From Moraxellaceae bacterium (GTDB lineage Bacteria > Pseudomonadota > Gammaproteobacteria > Burkholderiales > Rhodocyclaceae), in the NCBI GenBank assembly GCA_031119205.1, contig JAVHYF010000001.1, forward strand, positions 62,001-126,000: DNA of 64,000 nt. Direction: 5' to 3'. Below, in pieces: positions 19,963-28,266 of this stretch; positions within the stretch are counted from its first letter, which is position 1, and each line of letters begins with the position of its first letter. Both the position numbers and the translations under genes were made by a program. The notes beneath the pieces were generated by a model that made no database searches, was not told the DNA's origin, and worked only from the letters and a program-made list of their open reading frames with translations.

Positions 19963-22722
19963 TCAGCCCGAGTTACGCAGACCCGCCGCCACACCATTGA
20001 TCGACAGGTGCACACCGCGCTGCACCTTGTCGTCCTGCGCGCCGTCGCGGTGACGGTGCAGCAGCTCGACCTGCACGTGGTTGAGCGGATCGAGGTAGGG
20101 GAAGCGGTTGATGATCGAACGCTTCAGCAACGGGTTGCCATCCAGCAACTCCTTCTGCCCGGTGATGTCCAGCAGGGACTTGATGGTGGCTTCGTGCTCG
20201 GCCTTGATGCGCGGGAAGATGGCGTCGCGCAGCGCGGCGTCCTTCACCAGCATGGCGTAGCGCGAAGCGATGGCGATGTCGCTCTTGGCCAGCACCATGT
20301 CCATGTTCGACAGCAGGGTGCTGAAGAAGGACCACTCCTTGTGCATGTCCTGCAGCTTGGCCATGCCGGCGTCGCCGTGCTTGGCCAGATAGGCATTGAT
20401 CGCCGAACCGAAACCGAACCAGCCCGGCAGCATCAGGCGGCACTGCGCCCACGAGAACACCCAGGGAATCGCGCGCAGGTCTTCGATCGCGGTGGTCTTC
20501 TTGCGCGAGGCCGGGCGCGAACCGATGTTCAGGTTGGCGATCTCTGAAATGACGGTGGACTCCCAGAAGTACTTCTCGAAGCCATCGGTCTCGTAGACCA
20601 TGCCGCGATAAGCCTTGAAGGCGGCATCCGACAGCTCGTCCATGATCGCCAGGTACTCGGGACGCGGGGCGGCCTCCGGGTGGGCCAGCAGCGTGGCCTC
20701 CATGGTGGCGGCGGCCAGCACTTCCAGATTGCGGCGACCCACTTCCGGATTGGAGTACTTGGAGGAGATGACCTCGCCCTGCTCGGTCAGGCGGATCTGG
20801 CCCTGCACGGCACCACCCGGCTGCGCCAGGATGGCGGTGTAGCTGGGGCCACCACCGCGACCGACGGAGCCGCCACGGCCGTGGAAGAGGCGCAGCTTCA
20901 CACCGTGCTTGCGGAACACGTCCACCAGTTCGATCTCGGCCTTGTACAGCTCCCAGCCGGAGGTCAGGAAGCCACCGTCCTTGTTGGAGTCGGAGTAGCC
21001 GAGCATGCATTCCTGCGAACCGCCGCGCGAAGTCACGAGCTCGCGGTACAGGGGAATGGACAGCAGGCGATCCATGATGCCGGCGGCATTCTGCAAGTCG
21101 CCGATGGTCTCGAACAGCGGGATGATGTTCACCGCCAGCTGCTTGTCATGCGGGCGCAGCAAGCCGACTTCCTTCAGCAGAACAGCCAGTTCCAGCATGT
21201 CGGACACGCCATCGGTCTTCGAGATGATGGCGTTGGGCACGCAGGCCGGGCCGTAGGCTTTGTGCGCTTCGGCAATGGCGCGGAAGATCGCCATCTCGCC
21301 TTCGCTCTCGGCGGAATACTGCAGGTAGGCGGACGACAGCGGGCGGGAGGTCGCGAGCTCTTCGGTCAGCAGCGCGATGCGGCCTTCCTCGTCGCGCTCC
21401 AGGTACTTCGTGCCGGGGCGGGCCAGCTCCAGTAGCTCGGCGACGGTGCGCTCGTGCACGTCGGAGTTCTGGCGCACGTCGATGGCAGCGAGGTGGAAGC
21501 CGAACACGCGGGCGGCACGGCGCAGGCGGCGCAGGCGGCCACGCGCGATGTCCGGCGAGCAGTGGTCGCACAGCGAACGATGGATCACGTCCAGGTCGCC
21601 GATGAATTCATCCACGCTGGCATAGGGCTCGCCATTACCCCAGGTGACGTGGCCGGTGACTTCGCCGAGCAAAGCCTTGGCGGTCGCGAACAGGCGGGCA
21701 TGGATGCCGCGCAATGCTGCGCGATAGGGCTCGTCGTCACCGTGCCGGCTGACTTCCGGCGCCTTGGCCGCCAGCGTCTTCAGTTCGTCCGAGACTTCCA
21801 CCAGCATGTTGGACAGCGACATGCCGGAGGACAGGGTGTGCACTTCGTCCAGGTAGTGGTCGAAGGCGACTTCGGCCTGCATGCGCAGTGCTTTCTTCAG
21901 CACTTCGGCCGTCACGAAGGGGTTGCCGTCGCGATCGCCGCCGATCCAGCTGCCCATGCGCAGGAAGGAGGCCAGCTCGGCACCTTCCCAGCGCTTGTCC
22001 TTGCGCGCCAGCATGTCCTCGATGTTGCCGTACAGGCGCGGTAGTTCGCGCAGGAAGCTGTAACCGTAGTAGGTCAGGCCGTTGGCCACTTCGTCGACGA
22101 CCGACAGCTTGGTGGGACGCAGCATGCGCGTCTCCCACAGCACCAGCACGGCACGACGGATGCCTTCCTCGTTGTCGGCGAGCTCTTCCGGGGTGAGCTG
22201 GATGCGATCGCGCTGGTCCATCAGCTCCGCGATGCGCAGCTGGCAGTTGAGGATGCTCTTGCGCTGCACTTCGGTCGGGTGGGCAGTCAGTACCGGGCTC
22301 ACCAAGGCGTCACCGAAGAACTCGGCCAGCTTGTCGTCGCTGACGCCCGCCTCGGTTGCCTGAGCGATGGCGCGCGCCATCGTGCCCTCGCGCGGTGCGG
22401 AACCGGCGCACTGGTGCGCGCGCGAGCGGCGGATGTGGTGCAGGTCTTCGGCGATGTTCGACAGCTGCGAGAAGTAGCTGAAGGCGCGCACGACGTGGGT
22501 GGTCTCTTCGCGCGACAGGTTGTCGAGGGTGTCTTCCAGCTCCTTGCGGGCGGCAAGGTCGTCGTCGCGGTGGAAGCGGATGGCGGTCTGGCGGATGCGC
22601 TCGATCAGGGCAAAGATGGCGTCGCCTTCCTGCGCGCGCACCGTGTCGCCCAGAATGCGGCCCAGCAGCCGGATGTCTTCGCGCAGCGGGGTGTCCTTGT
22701 CGTGTTCGTTGATCGTGCTCAT
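19963..22722 (-). CDS. ppc: phosphoenolpyruvate carboxylase
   Basis: This 919-residue anaplerotic enzyme makes oxaloacetate from PEP and bicarbonate. Catalytic His148 lies in [28 protein letters not shown] and the glycine-rich [14 protein letters not shown] loop are present, and the chain ends in the conserved RNSG. ATG 22722 was chosen because [22 protein letters not shown] aligns with the family; the frame runs open to 22986 across the intergenic region without homology. It is divergent from hemC. A TAGAAT box on the minus strand (22829-22834) is a candidate -10. Confidence 0.96.
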   Translation of the reverse strand: MSTINEHDKDTPLREDIRLLGRILGDTVRAQEGDAIFALIERIRQTAIRFHRDDDLAARKELEDTLDNLSREETTHVVRAFSYFSQLSNIAEDLHHIRRSRAHQCAGSAPREGTMARAIAQATEAGVSDDKLAEFFGDALVSPVLTAHPTEVQRKSILNCQLRIAELMDQRDRIQLTPEELADNEEGIRRAVLVLWETRMLRPTKLSVVDEVANGLTYYGYSFLRELPRLYGNIEDMLARKDKRWEGAELASFLRMGSWIGGDRDGNPFVTAEVLKKALRMQAEVAFDHYLDEVHTLSSGMSLSNMLVEVSDELKTLAAKAPEVSRHGDDEPYRAALRGIHARLFATAKALLGEVTGHVTWGNGEPYASVDEFIGDLDVIHRSLCDHCSPDIARGRLRRLRRAARVFGFHLAAIDVRQNSDVHERTVAELLELARPGTKYLERDEEGRIALLTEELATSRPLSSAYLQYSAESEGEMAIFRAIAEAHKAYGPACVPNAIISKTDGVSDMLELAVLLKEVGLLRPHDKQLAVNIIPLFETIGDLQNAAGIMDRLLSIPLYRELVTSRGGSQECMLGYSDSNKDGGFLTSGWELYKAEIELVDVFRKHGVKLRLFHGRGGSVGRGGGPSYTAILAQPGGAVQGQIRLTEQGEVISSKYSNPEVGRRNLEVLAAATMEATLLAHPEAAPRPEYLAIMDELSDAAFKAYRGMVYETDGFEKYFWESTVISEIANLNIGSRPASRKKTTAIEDLRAIPWVFSWAQCRLMLPGWFGFGSAINAYLAKHGDAGMAKLQDMHKEWSFFSTLLSNMDMVLAKSDIAIASRYAMLVKDAALRDAIFPRIKAEHEATIKSLLDITGQKELLDGNPLLKRSIINRFPYLDPLNHVQVELLHRHRDGAQDDKVQRGVHLSINGVAAGLRNSG

Positions 22723-22798
22723 GTGCCGGGGCCTCGGGGTACAGGAAGATTGCGGGACTCTGCGTCGCGGCAACACTGCCCGCACGACGCCCAGCGAC

Positions 22799-22825
22799 AA
22801 GCTTTCGCCCGCAAAACAAAAGCTT
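22799..22825. other. inverted repeat between ppc and hemC
   Basis: AAGCTTT (22799-22805) and AAAGCTT (22819-22825) flank a 13-base spacer. It lies just downstream of the candidate ppc -10 (TAGAAT, 22829-22834, minus). It could be an operator or a 5'-leader hairpin of ppc; chance is not excluded. Confidence 0.3.
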
Positions 22826-22928
22826 GCGATTCTAGCAGCCGGCGCTTCCTCGCGCTCGTACGGCAGGACTCCAGCGCCCGTGTAAACTTCACGACACCCG
22901 TTTCCGGCGCAGTTCAGCTGCAACTTCC

Positions 22929-23906
22929 ATGCCCACCCCTGTCCCGCAGTCCAGCCCCTCCTCCGCTGCCTCGTCCACCCCGACACGTATCGTCATCGCC
23001 ACCCGCGAGAGCCGCCTCGCCCTGTGGCAGGCCGAGCACATCAAGGCACGCCTGGAAGCGACGTGGCCGGGCTGCACTGTCGAACTGCTGGGCATGACCA
23101 CGCGCGGCGACCAGATCCTCGATCGCAGCCTGTCGAAGGTCGGCGGCAAGGGCCTGTTCGTGAAGGAGCTGGAAGAAGCGCTGCTGGACGGCCGTGCCGA
23201 CATTGCCGTGCATTCGATGAAGGACGTACCGGCCGAGTTGCCGCCGGGCTTTGCGCTGATTGCCACCTGCGAGCGCGAGACACCGCTGGATGCTTTCGTG
23301 TCCAACCGCTACGACAGCCTCGACGACCTGCCACCGGGCGCCGTGGTCGGCACCTCCAGCCTGCGCCGGGAGGCGCAGCTGCATGCCGCCTATCCCTACA
23401 TCGGCGTCGAGCCGCTGCGCGGCAACCTCGATACCCGCCTGCGCAAGCTGGACGAAGGCCAGTATGACGCGATCATTCTCGCCGCGGCCGGCCTGAAACG
23501 CCTGGGGCTGGGCGAGCGCATCCGCAGCGTACTGCCTGCCGAACAATCCCTGCCCGCCGCTGGACAGGGGGCATTGGGCATCGAGGCGCGCGCCGACCGG
23601 CCCGAGGTTGTCGCCTGGGTAGCGCCGCTGATCGACCCGGTGACCACCGCCTGCGTCACCGCAGAGCGCGCGCTGACCCACGCCCTGCAAGGCGGCTGCG
23701 AAGTGCCCATCGGCGCATTCTGCGAGCCGCGCGATGCCGCGCTCCATATGCGTGCCTTCGTTGCCGCCGTGGATGGCAGCCGCATCCTGCGCGCCGAGGG
23801 CTCCGCCTCCACCGGTGAAGCCTCTGCACTCGGCCGCCGTCTGGCTGACGATCTGCTGGCACAAGGCGCGGCCTCGCTGCTGGCGGCTGCGCGCGAGGCG
23901 TCGTGA
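22929..23906 (+). CDS. hemC: porphobilinogen deaminase (hydroxymethylbilane synthase)
   Basis: This 325-residue enzyme joins four porphobilinogens into hydroxymethylbilane in tetrapyrrole synthesis. The core begins at [20 protein letters not shown] after a 19-residue Ser/Pro-rich extension. The dipyrromethane cofactor cysteine is Cys257 ([12 protein letters not shown]). [13 protein letters not shown] and [11 protein letters not shown] are conserved. It overlaps hemD by four bases, indicating translational coupling. Confidence 0.97.
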   Translation: MPTPVPQSSPSSAASSTPTRIVIATRESRLALWQAEHIKARLEATWPGCTVELLGMTTRGDQILDRSLSKVGGKGLFVKELEEALLDGRADIAVHSMKDVPAELPPGFALIATCERETPLDAFVSNRYDSLDDLPPGAVVGTSSLRREAQLHAAYPYIGVEPLRGNLDTRLRKLDEGQYDAIILAAAGLKRLGLGERIRSVLPAEQSLPAAGQGALGIEARADRPEVVAWVAPLIDPVTTACVTAERALTHALQGGCEVPIGAFCEPRDAALHMRAFVAAVDGSRILRAEGSASTGEASALGRRLADDLLAQGAASLLAAAREAS

Positions 23907-24682
23907 ACGACCCGCTGCGCGGACGCTGCCTGGCCGTCGCCCGCCCGCGCGAGCAGACCGAGGGGCTGGCCCAGGCGCTTGCCGCCGCCGGCGCAGAGGT
24001 CTGGCGCCTACCCCTACTTCACATCGAGGCGTTGGCTGACACGACAGCGCTGCACCAAACCGGCCAGCGCCTGTCTGACTACCGGATTGCGTTCTTCGTC
24101 AGCCCCAACGCTGTGCGCCACGCCATGGCCGTGCTGCAACGCTACGAATGGCCACCCCATCTGCAGGTGGCGACGATCGGACCGGGCAGTGCAGAAGCAC
24201 TGCGCGAAGCGGGATTCGATGCGGTGCTGGTGCCGGAAGGGCAGTTCGACAGCGAGGCGGTGCTTGCCTTGCCAGCGTTCACGGAGGAATCGGTGCGCGG
24301 CCAGCGTGTACTGATCCTGCGAGGCGACGGTGGCCGCGAGTTGCTGGCCGGCACATTGCGCGCACGAGGAGCGCTGGTCGACGCAGTGCAATGCTACCGG
24401 CGCGTGCCGGCATCGCCCGACCTCGCACCGCTGTGTGCGCGCTTGAAGACGGGGGCGCTGGACGGACTGATCGTGACGAGCACTGAGGCGCTGCGACGGC
24501 TGGATGAATTGCCGGGTGGAAAGACCTTGCTGGAGCAATGCACGCTGTTCGTGTCGCATGCGCGCATCGCCACCGGCGCCGGACAGCTGGGCGCCGGTAG
24601 GATCGTATTGACCGCATCGGGGGACGACGGCATCGTGGCCGGCGTCATCGATCATTTTGTGCAAAACAGGAGCCAAGCATGA
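23903..24682 (+). CDS. hemD: uroporphyrinogen-III synthase
   Basis: This 259-residue enzyme cyclises hydroxymethylbilane to uroporphyrinogen III. The sequence is poorly conserved in this family, but position after hemC, length, and segments such as [41 protein letters not shown] and [14 protein letters not shown] support it. It starts with GTG overlapping the hemC stop (GTGA) and ends overlapping the next gene by four bases. Confidence 0.93.
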   Translation: MNDPLRGRCLAVARPREQTEGLAQALAAAGAEVWRLPLLHIEALADTTALHQTGQRLSDYRIAFFVSPNAVRHAMAVLQRYEWPPHLQVATIGPGSAEALREAGFDAVLVPEGQFDSEAVLALPAFTEESVRGQRVLILRGDGGRELLAGTLRARGALVDAVQCYRRVPASPDLAPLCARLKTGALDGLIVTSTEALRRLDELPGGKTLLEQCTLFVSHARIATGAGQLGAGRIVLTASGDDGIVAGVIDHFVQNRSQA

Positions 24683-25020
24683 GAACCCCCATCCTGCCGA
24701 CCGTGGTCCTGGGCACCTGGCTGCTGGCCAGTCCGGCGCTGCATGCACAGACCAAGCTGGAGCCGATTCCGGAACCGCCCCCGCCGCCGCCCGGCTACCA
24801 GCCGGACCCCGCGCTGGAGCCGGAAGTGACGATCCGCGATCGCGGCGAAGACCGCGTCGAGGAATACCGCATCCGCGGCAAGCTCTACATGGTGAAGGTA
24901 ACGCCGCGCATCGGTCCGTCCTACTACCTGGTCGACCGCAAGGGCGACGGTGTCTTCGTGAAGCATGAAGGACTGGAGTCGGGCCTGACAGTCCCGCAAT
25001 GGATCATCCTTCGCTGGTGA
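24679..25020 (+). CDS. DUF2782-like exported protein
   Basis: This 113-residue protein has a signal peptide (…ASPALHAQ), a proline stretch and a conserved small domain with IRDRGEDRVEEYRIRGKLYMVKVTPRIG and YYLVDRKGDG. It resembles DUF2782 proteins, whose function is unknown. The ATG overlaps the hemD stop (ATGA), so hemC-hemD and this gene form one translationally coupled operon. Confidence 0.8.
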   Translation: MRTPILPTVVLGTWLLASPALHAQTKLEPIPEPPPPPPGYQPDPALEPEVTIRDRGEDRVEEYRIRGKLYMVKVTPRIGPSYYLVDRKGDGVFVKHEGLESGLTVPQWIILRW

Positions 25021-25124
25021 ACTGCAGACACTGCAAGGACGGCCCACCAGTCACGGCCTGAGCAGAATACTGACCCCCGGATCGGTGCTCGCGTAGCGCC
25101 GATTTTCTTTTCTGCGCGTGCCAC

Positions 25125-25153
25125 AAAAAAACGGGGCGCCCTAAGGCGCCCCG
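25125..25153 (-). terminator. amtB terminator
   Basis: CGGGGCGCC (25132-25140) pairs with GGCGCCCCG (25145-25153) around CTAA. The A run at 25125-25131 becomes a T tract on the minus strand, so it ends the glnK-amtB operon. A second hairpin, CCCCGC/GCGGGG (25162-25179), lies between it and the amtB stop. Confidence 0.88.
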
Positions 25154-25197
25154 AGGAGAAACCCCGCGCAGAAGCGGGGCCCTGATCAGACTGACTA

Positions 25198-26601
25198 TCA
25201 GTAGTGGTAGGCCGACTCGCCGTGGCTGGCGATGTCCAGACCTTCGCGCTCTTCGTCTTCCGCCACGCGCAGACCGACGAACATGTCGACCAGCTTGAAG
25301 GCGATGAAGGACACGACACCCGACCAGATGATCGTGAAGATCACGCTCTTGACCTGGATGACGACCTGGCTACCCATCGAGAAGGTGTCCGGGGTCAGAC
25401 CACCGGTACCGCCCAGGCCTTGCGAAGCGAACACGCCGGTCAGGATGGCGCCGACGATACCGCCCACGCCGTGGACACCGAACACGTCGAACGCGTCATC
25501 CGCACCCAGCATGCGCTTCAGGCCACCGACACCCCACAGGCAGACGAAGCCGGAGATGATGCCGATGATGATGGCGCCCATCGGGCCGACGAAGCCAGCT
25601 GCCGGCGTCACCGCCACCAGACCAGCAACGGCGCCGGAAGCGGCACCCAGCATGGACGGCTTGCCCTTGAACATCGCCTCGCCCAGGATCCAGGCCAGCG
25701 TCGCGGCACCCGTGGCAACCACGGTGTTGATGAAGGCCAGACCTGCAGCGCCGTTGGCAGCGCCCGCCGAACCTGCGTTGAAGCCGAACCAGCCCACCCA
25801 CAGCAGGGAGGCGCCGATCATGGTCATCGTCAGCGAGTGCGGAGCGAAGGCTTCACGGCCGTAACCGATACGCTTGCCCAGGACATAGGCACCCACCAGG
25901 CCAGCGATACCGGCGTTGATGTGAACCACGGTGCCACCGGCGAAGTCCAGCGCGCCATCAGCACCCAGCAGACCGCCACCCCAGACGATGTGCGCCATCG
26001 GCACATAGCTGAACGTGAACCAGATCACCGAGAAGATGATGACTGCGGAGAACTTGATGCGCTCGGCGAAGGAGCCGACGATCAGTGCGGTCGTAATGGC
26101 AGCGAAGGTACCTTGGAAGGCGATGAAGACGTATTCCGGCAGGGTCGCCAGGATGCCCGACATGGTGTCGGGGCCGATGCCCTTCAGGAAGATCTTTTCG
26201 AAGCCACCGATGAACTTGCCGGCACCCGAGAACGCCAGGCTGTAGCCGTAGATCACCCACAGGATCGAGATCAGCGAGAAGATCACGAACACCTGCATCA
26301 GCACGGACAGCATGTTCTTGGTGCGCGCCAGGCCACCGTAGAACAGCGCCAGGCCCGGGATGGTCATCAGGATGACCAGCATGGTGGAAGTCAGCATCCA
26401 GGCCACGTCACCCGAGTTCAGCACAGGGGCCGGTGCGGCCTCCGCGGGTGCTTCAGCGGCCGGTGCAGCGGCTTCGGCCGGAGCCGGTGCAGCTTCAACT
26501 GCAGCGGGCGCCTCGGCAGGCGCGGACGCATCCTGAGCGGCAGCGATACCCGGCACACCCAGAGTCAGCGCTGTCAGTAGGATCGCGAGAAACTTCTTCA
26601 T
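25198..26601 (-). CDS. amtB: ammonium transporter
   Basis: This 467-residue Amt/Rh channel imports ammonium when it is scarce. A cleavable signal peptide (…GIAAAQ) is followed by an Ala/Pro/Glu-rich spacer (about 24-60), then about 11 membrane helices beginning at DVAWMLTSTMLVILMTIPGLALFYGGL. Conserved elements include FYGGLARTKNMLS, WWGG-like GWFGFNAGSA and DDAFDVFGVHGVGGIVGAIL, with the twin pore histidines expected at HINAG and VHGVGG. The GlnK gene lies 23 bases upstream; uridylylation-controlled GlnK plugs the channel. Expression should follow the NtrC/sigma-54 promoter at 27.7 kb. Confidence 0.96.
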   Translation of the reverse strand: MKKFLAILLTALTLGVPGIAAAQDASAPAEAPAAVEAAPAPAEAAAPAAEAPAEAAPAPVLNSGDVAWMLTSTMLVILMTIPGLALFYGGLARTKNMLSVLMQVFVIFSLISILWVIYGYSLAFSGAGKFIGGFEKIFLKGIGPDTMSGILATLPEYVFIAFQGTFAAITTALIVGSFAERIKFSAVIIFSVIWFTFSYVPMAHIVWGGGLLGADGALDFAGGTVVHINAGIAGLVGAYVLGKRIGYGREAFAPHSLTMTMIGASLLWVGWFGFNAGSAGAANGAAGLAFINTVVATGAATLAWILGEAMFKGKPSMLGAASGAVAGLVAVTPAAGFVGPMGAIIIGIISGFVCLWGVGGLKRMLGADDAFDVFGVHGVGGIVGAILTGVFASQGLGGTGGLTPDTFSMGSQVVIQVKSVIFTIIWSGVVSFIAFKLVDMFVGLRVAEDEEREGLDIASHGESAYHY

Positions 26602-26624
26602 GATTTGAGCTCCCCTTATTTCTC

Positions 26625-27014
<390 letters not shown>

Positions 27015-27692
27015 TTAGAACGTCTTGCTGATGCTGATGAGACCGCGCGGCTTGCTGATGTCGGTGTCGACATAGTAGGCTCCCACCGTGAAGCCGCTGA
27101 ATACCTCTTTGCTGACGCCCAGCTTCCAGTCGTTGTAGGACGTGCCGTTCTCGATGTGCTGGCGACCCACGTGCGCAGCTGCGATAAAGCCAGCGCCAAC
27201 ATCGGCGGAGAAATTCAGCTCAGGGTAGTAGCTGCCCTCGGAGTCCGTCACGCCGAACAGGTCGGTGACAGCGTACGAGTACTTGGCGGTGAACCACTTC
27301 CAGGTGGCCGCCGCATACAGTTCCAGCGTGTCAGCGTCGGTAGCACCCTCGACCTGCGAACCCGGATAGAAGTACTGGAGCGCGCCGAAATCCAGCGTCA
27401 CCGGGCCGACAGCCAGCTTGTAACCGCCGTACACGTCCCACTCCAGGCTGCTCTTGCCGGAGGCATCCAGCCAGCTGACGTTGGTCGCCCAGGTACCCAG
27501 GTAGAAACCACTGGTGTGCGCATAGTCGAAGCCGCCTTGCAGAGCCGGCTTGTCATCGGTCTGGGTCAGGCCGCGATAGAAATAGTTGTTGACGAAAGCG
27601 AGGTTGCCCGTCACGGAGTGCGGCGATTCCTGGGCCAGAACCGGGGCGCTCAGGGTGGTTGCGATCAGCGAAGCGAGGATGGTTTTGCGCAT
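27015..27692 (-). CDS. TorF-family putative porin
   Basis: This 225-residue outer-membrane beta-barrel protein has a signal peptide (MRKTILASLIATTLSAPVLAQ) and alternating aromatic strands beginning SVTGNLAFVNNYFYRGLTQTDDKPALQGGFDY and ending in Phe (SISKTF), as expected for an outer-membrane barrel. Members of this family often precede glnK-amtB in betaproteobacteria. It is the first gene after the sigma-54 promoter, with AGGAG before the ATG, so it probably helps nitrogen-compound entry under nitrogen limitation. The substrate is unknown. Confidence 0.85.
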   Translation of the reverse strand: MRKTILASLIATTLSAPVLAQESPHSVTGNLAFVNNYFYRGLTQTDDKPALQGGFDYAHTSGFYLGTWATNVSWLDASGKSSLEWDVYGGYKLAVGPVTLDFGALQYFYPGSQVEGATDADTLELYAAATWKWFTAKYSYAVTDLFGVTDSEGSYYPELNFSADVGAGFIAAAHVGRQHIENGTSYNDWKLGVSKEVFSGFTVGAYYVDTDISKPRGLISISKTF

Positions 27693-27735
27693 GTGTTGCT
27701 CCTATGTAGAACAGGGAAGATGGGGCAGCACCTTT

Positions 27736-27752
27736 AAGCGGGATTCGTGCCA
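27736..27752 (-). promoter_or_regulatory. sigma-54 (-24/-12) promoter of porin-glnK-amtB
   Basis: On the minus strand the sequence TGGCACGAATCCCGCTT has a perfect -24 TGGCACG and the invariant GC at -12, with GG and GC exactly ten bases apart. It lies about 45 bases before the porin ATG. Control of glnK-amtB by sigma-54 is established in many proteobacteria. Confidence 0.8.
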
Positions 27753-27803
27753 TGCATAAAGACCGGCTCGCTCCCCGGCTACGCATGCCCTTATGTCAGC
27801 GAC

Positions 27804-27820
27804 TGCGCAAAAACAGTGCA
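27804..27820. promoter_or_regulatory. NtrC-like enhancer site, proximal
   Basis: TGCGCAAAAACAGTGCA is an imperfect dyad with the GCxC-N7-GTGC pattern of NtrC sites. Its centre is about 85 bases upstream of the inferred transcription start and 44 bases from the distal site. Confidence 0.6.
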
Positions 27821-27847
27821 AAGACTTCCTGCCCCCTCCGGTCCAGG

Positions 27848-27864
27848 AGCACCAAAACAGTGCC
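27848..27864. promoter_or_regulatory. NtrC-like enhancer site, distal
   Basis: AGCACCAAAACAGTGCC fits GCAC-N7-GTGC, as in known NtrC sites upstream of glnA. It shares CAAAACAGTGC with the proximal site, and centre spacing is 44 bases, close to four helical turns. It also lies about 80 bases upstream of ubiK. Confidence 0.65.
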
Positions 27865-27946
27865 AAGCAGCTGAACGGGCCGGAGGCCTTGTCGCGGAGC
27901 GCTGTGCTAGAGTGAAATCATTCCCCTTGCATCAGGAGCTACCAAC

Positions 27947-28195
27947 ATGGTGGTGAACACGAAACTGCTGGACGAGATCGGCGCCAAGGTCTCTGAAATG
28001 CTGTCCCACACCCCGGCCAAGGACATCGAGAAGAACGTCAAGGCACTCATGGCGGCGGGTTTCGCCAAGATGGAGCTGGTGACCCACGAGGAATTCGAGG
28101 TTCAAAGGGAAGTACTGGCTCGTACGCGTGAGCGGCTGTCCCAGCTGGAAGCACGCATCGCCGAGCTGGAGGCGAAGCAGCGCGAAGAAGCATGA
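27947..28195 (+). CDS. ubiK: ubiquinone biosynthesis accessory factor UbiK
   Basis: This 82-residue BMFP-family protein acts with UbiJ in the soluble ubiquinone-synthesis complex. It begins MVVNTKLLDEIGAKVSEML, has the EKNVKALMAAGFAKMELVTHEEFEVQ core and ends in a coiled coil (LSQLEARIAELEAKQ). AGGAG at 27934-27938 fixes the start. It is divergent from the nitrogen operon, and a bidirectional terminator follows. Confidence 0.93.
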   Translation: MVVNTKLLDEIGAKVSEMLSHTPAKDIEKNVKALMAAGFAKMELVTHEEFEVQREVLARTRERLSQLEARIAELEAKQREEA

Positions 28196-28214
28196 CCACC
28201 ATCCTGCGGTGAAC

Positions 28215-28247
28215 AAAAAAAGCGCGGCCAGTTGGTCGCGCTTTTTT
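28215..28247. terminator. bidirectional terminator between ubiK and topB
   Basis: A 14-bp stem (A6-AGCGCG-side at 28216-28229 with 28234-28247, loop AGTT, one G·T pair) is flanked by A and T runs, so it works on both strands. Confidence 0.92.
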
Positions 28248-28266
28248 GTTTGATCCGGCGCCGATC

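Noticed and set aside
22723-22986. N-terminal extension of PEP carboxylase in the open frame to 22986
   Set aside because: The extension is not conserved and runs across the divergent promoter region and hemC start.
27806-27822. Alternative sigma-54 promoter (TTGCAC-N5-TTGC, minus strand)
   Set aside because: It lacks the invariant GG at -24 and overlaps the proximal NtrC-like dyad; the site at 27736-27752 is better.
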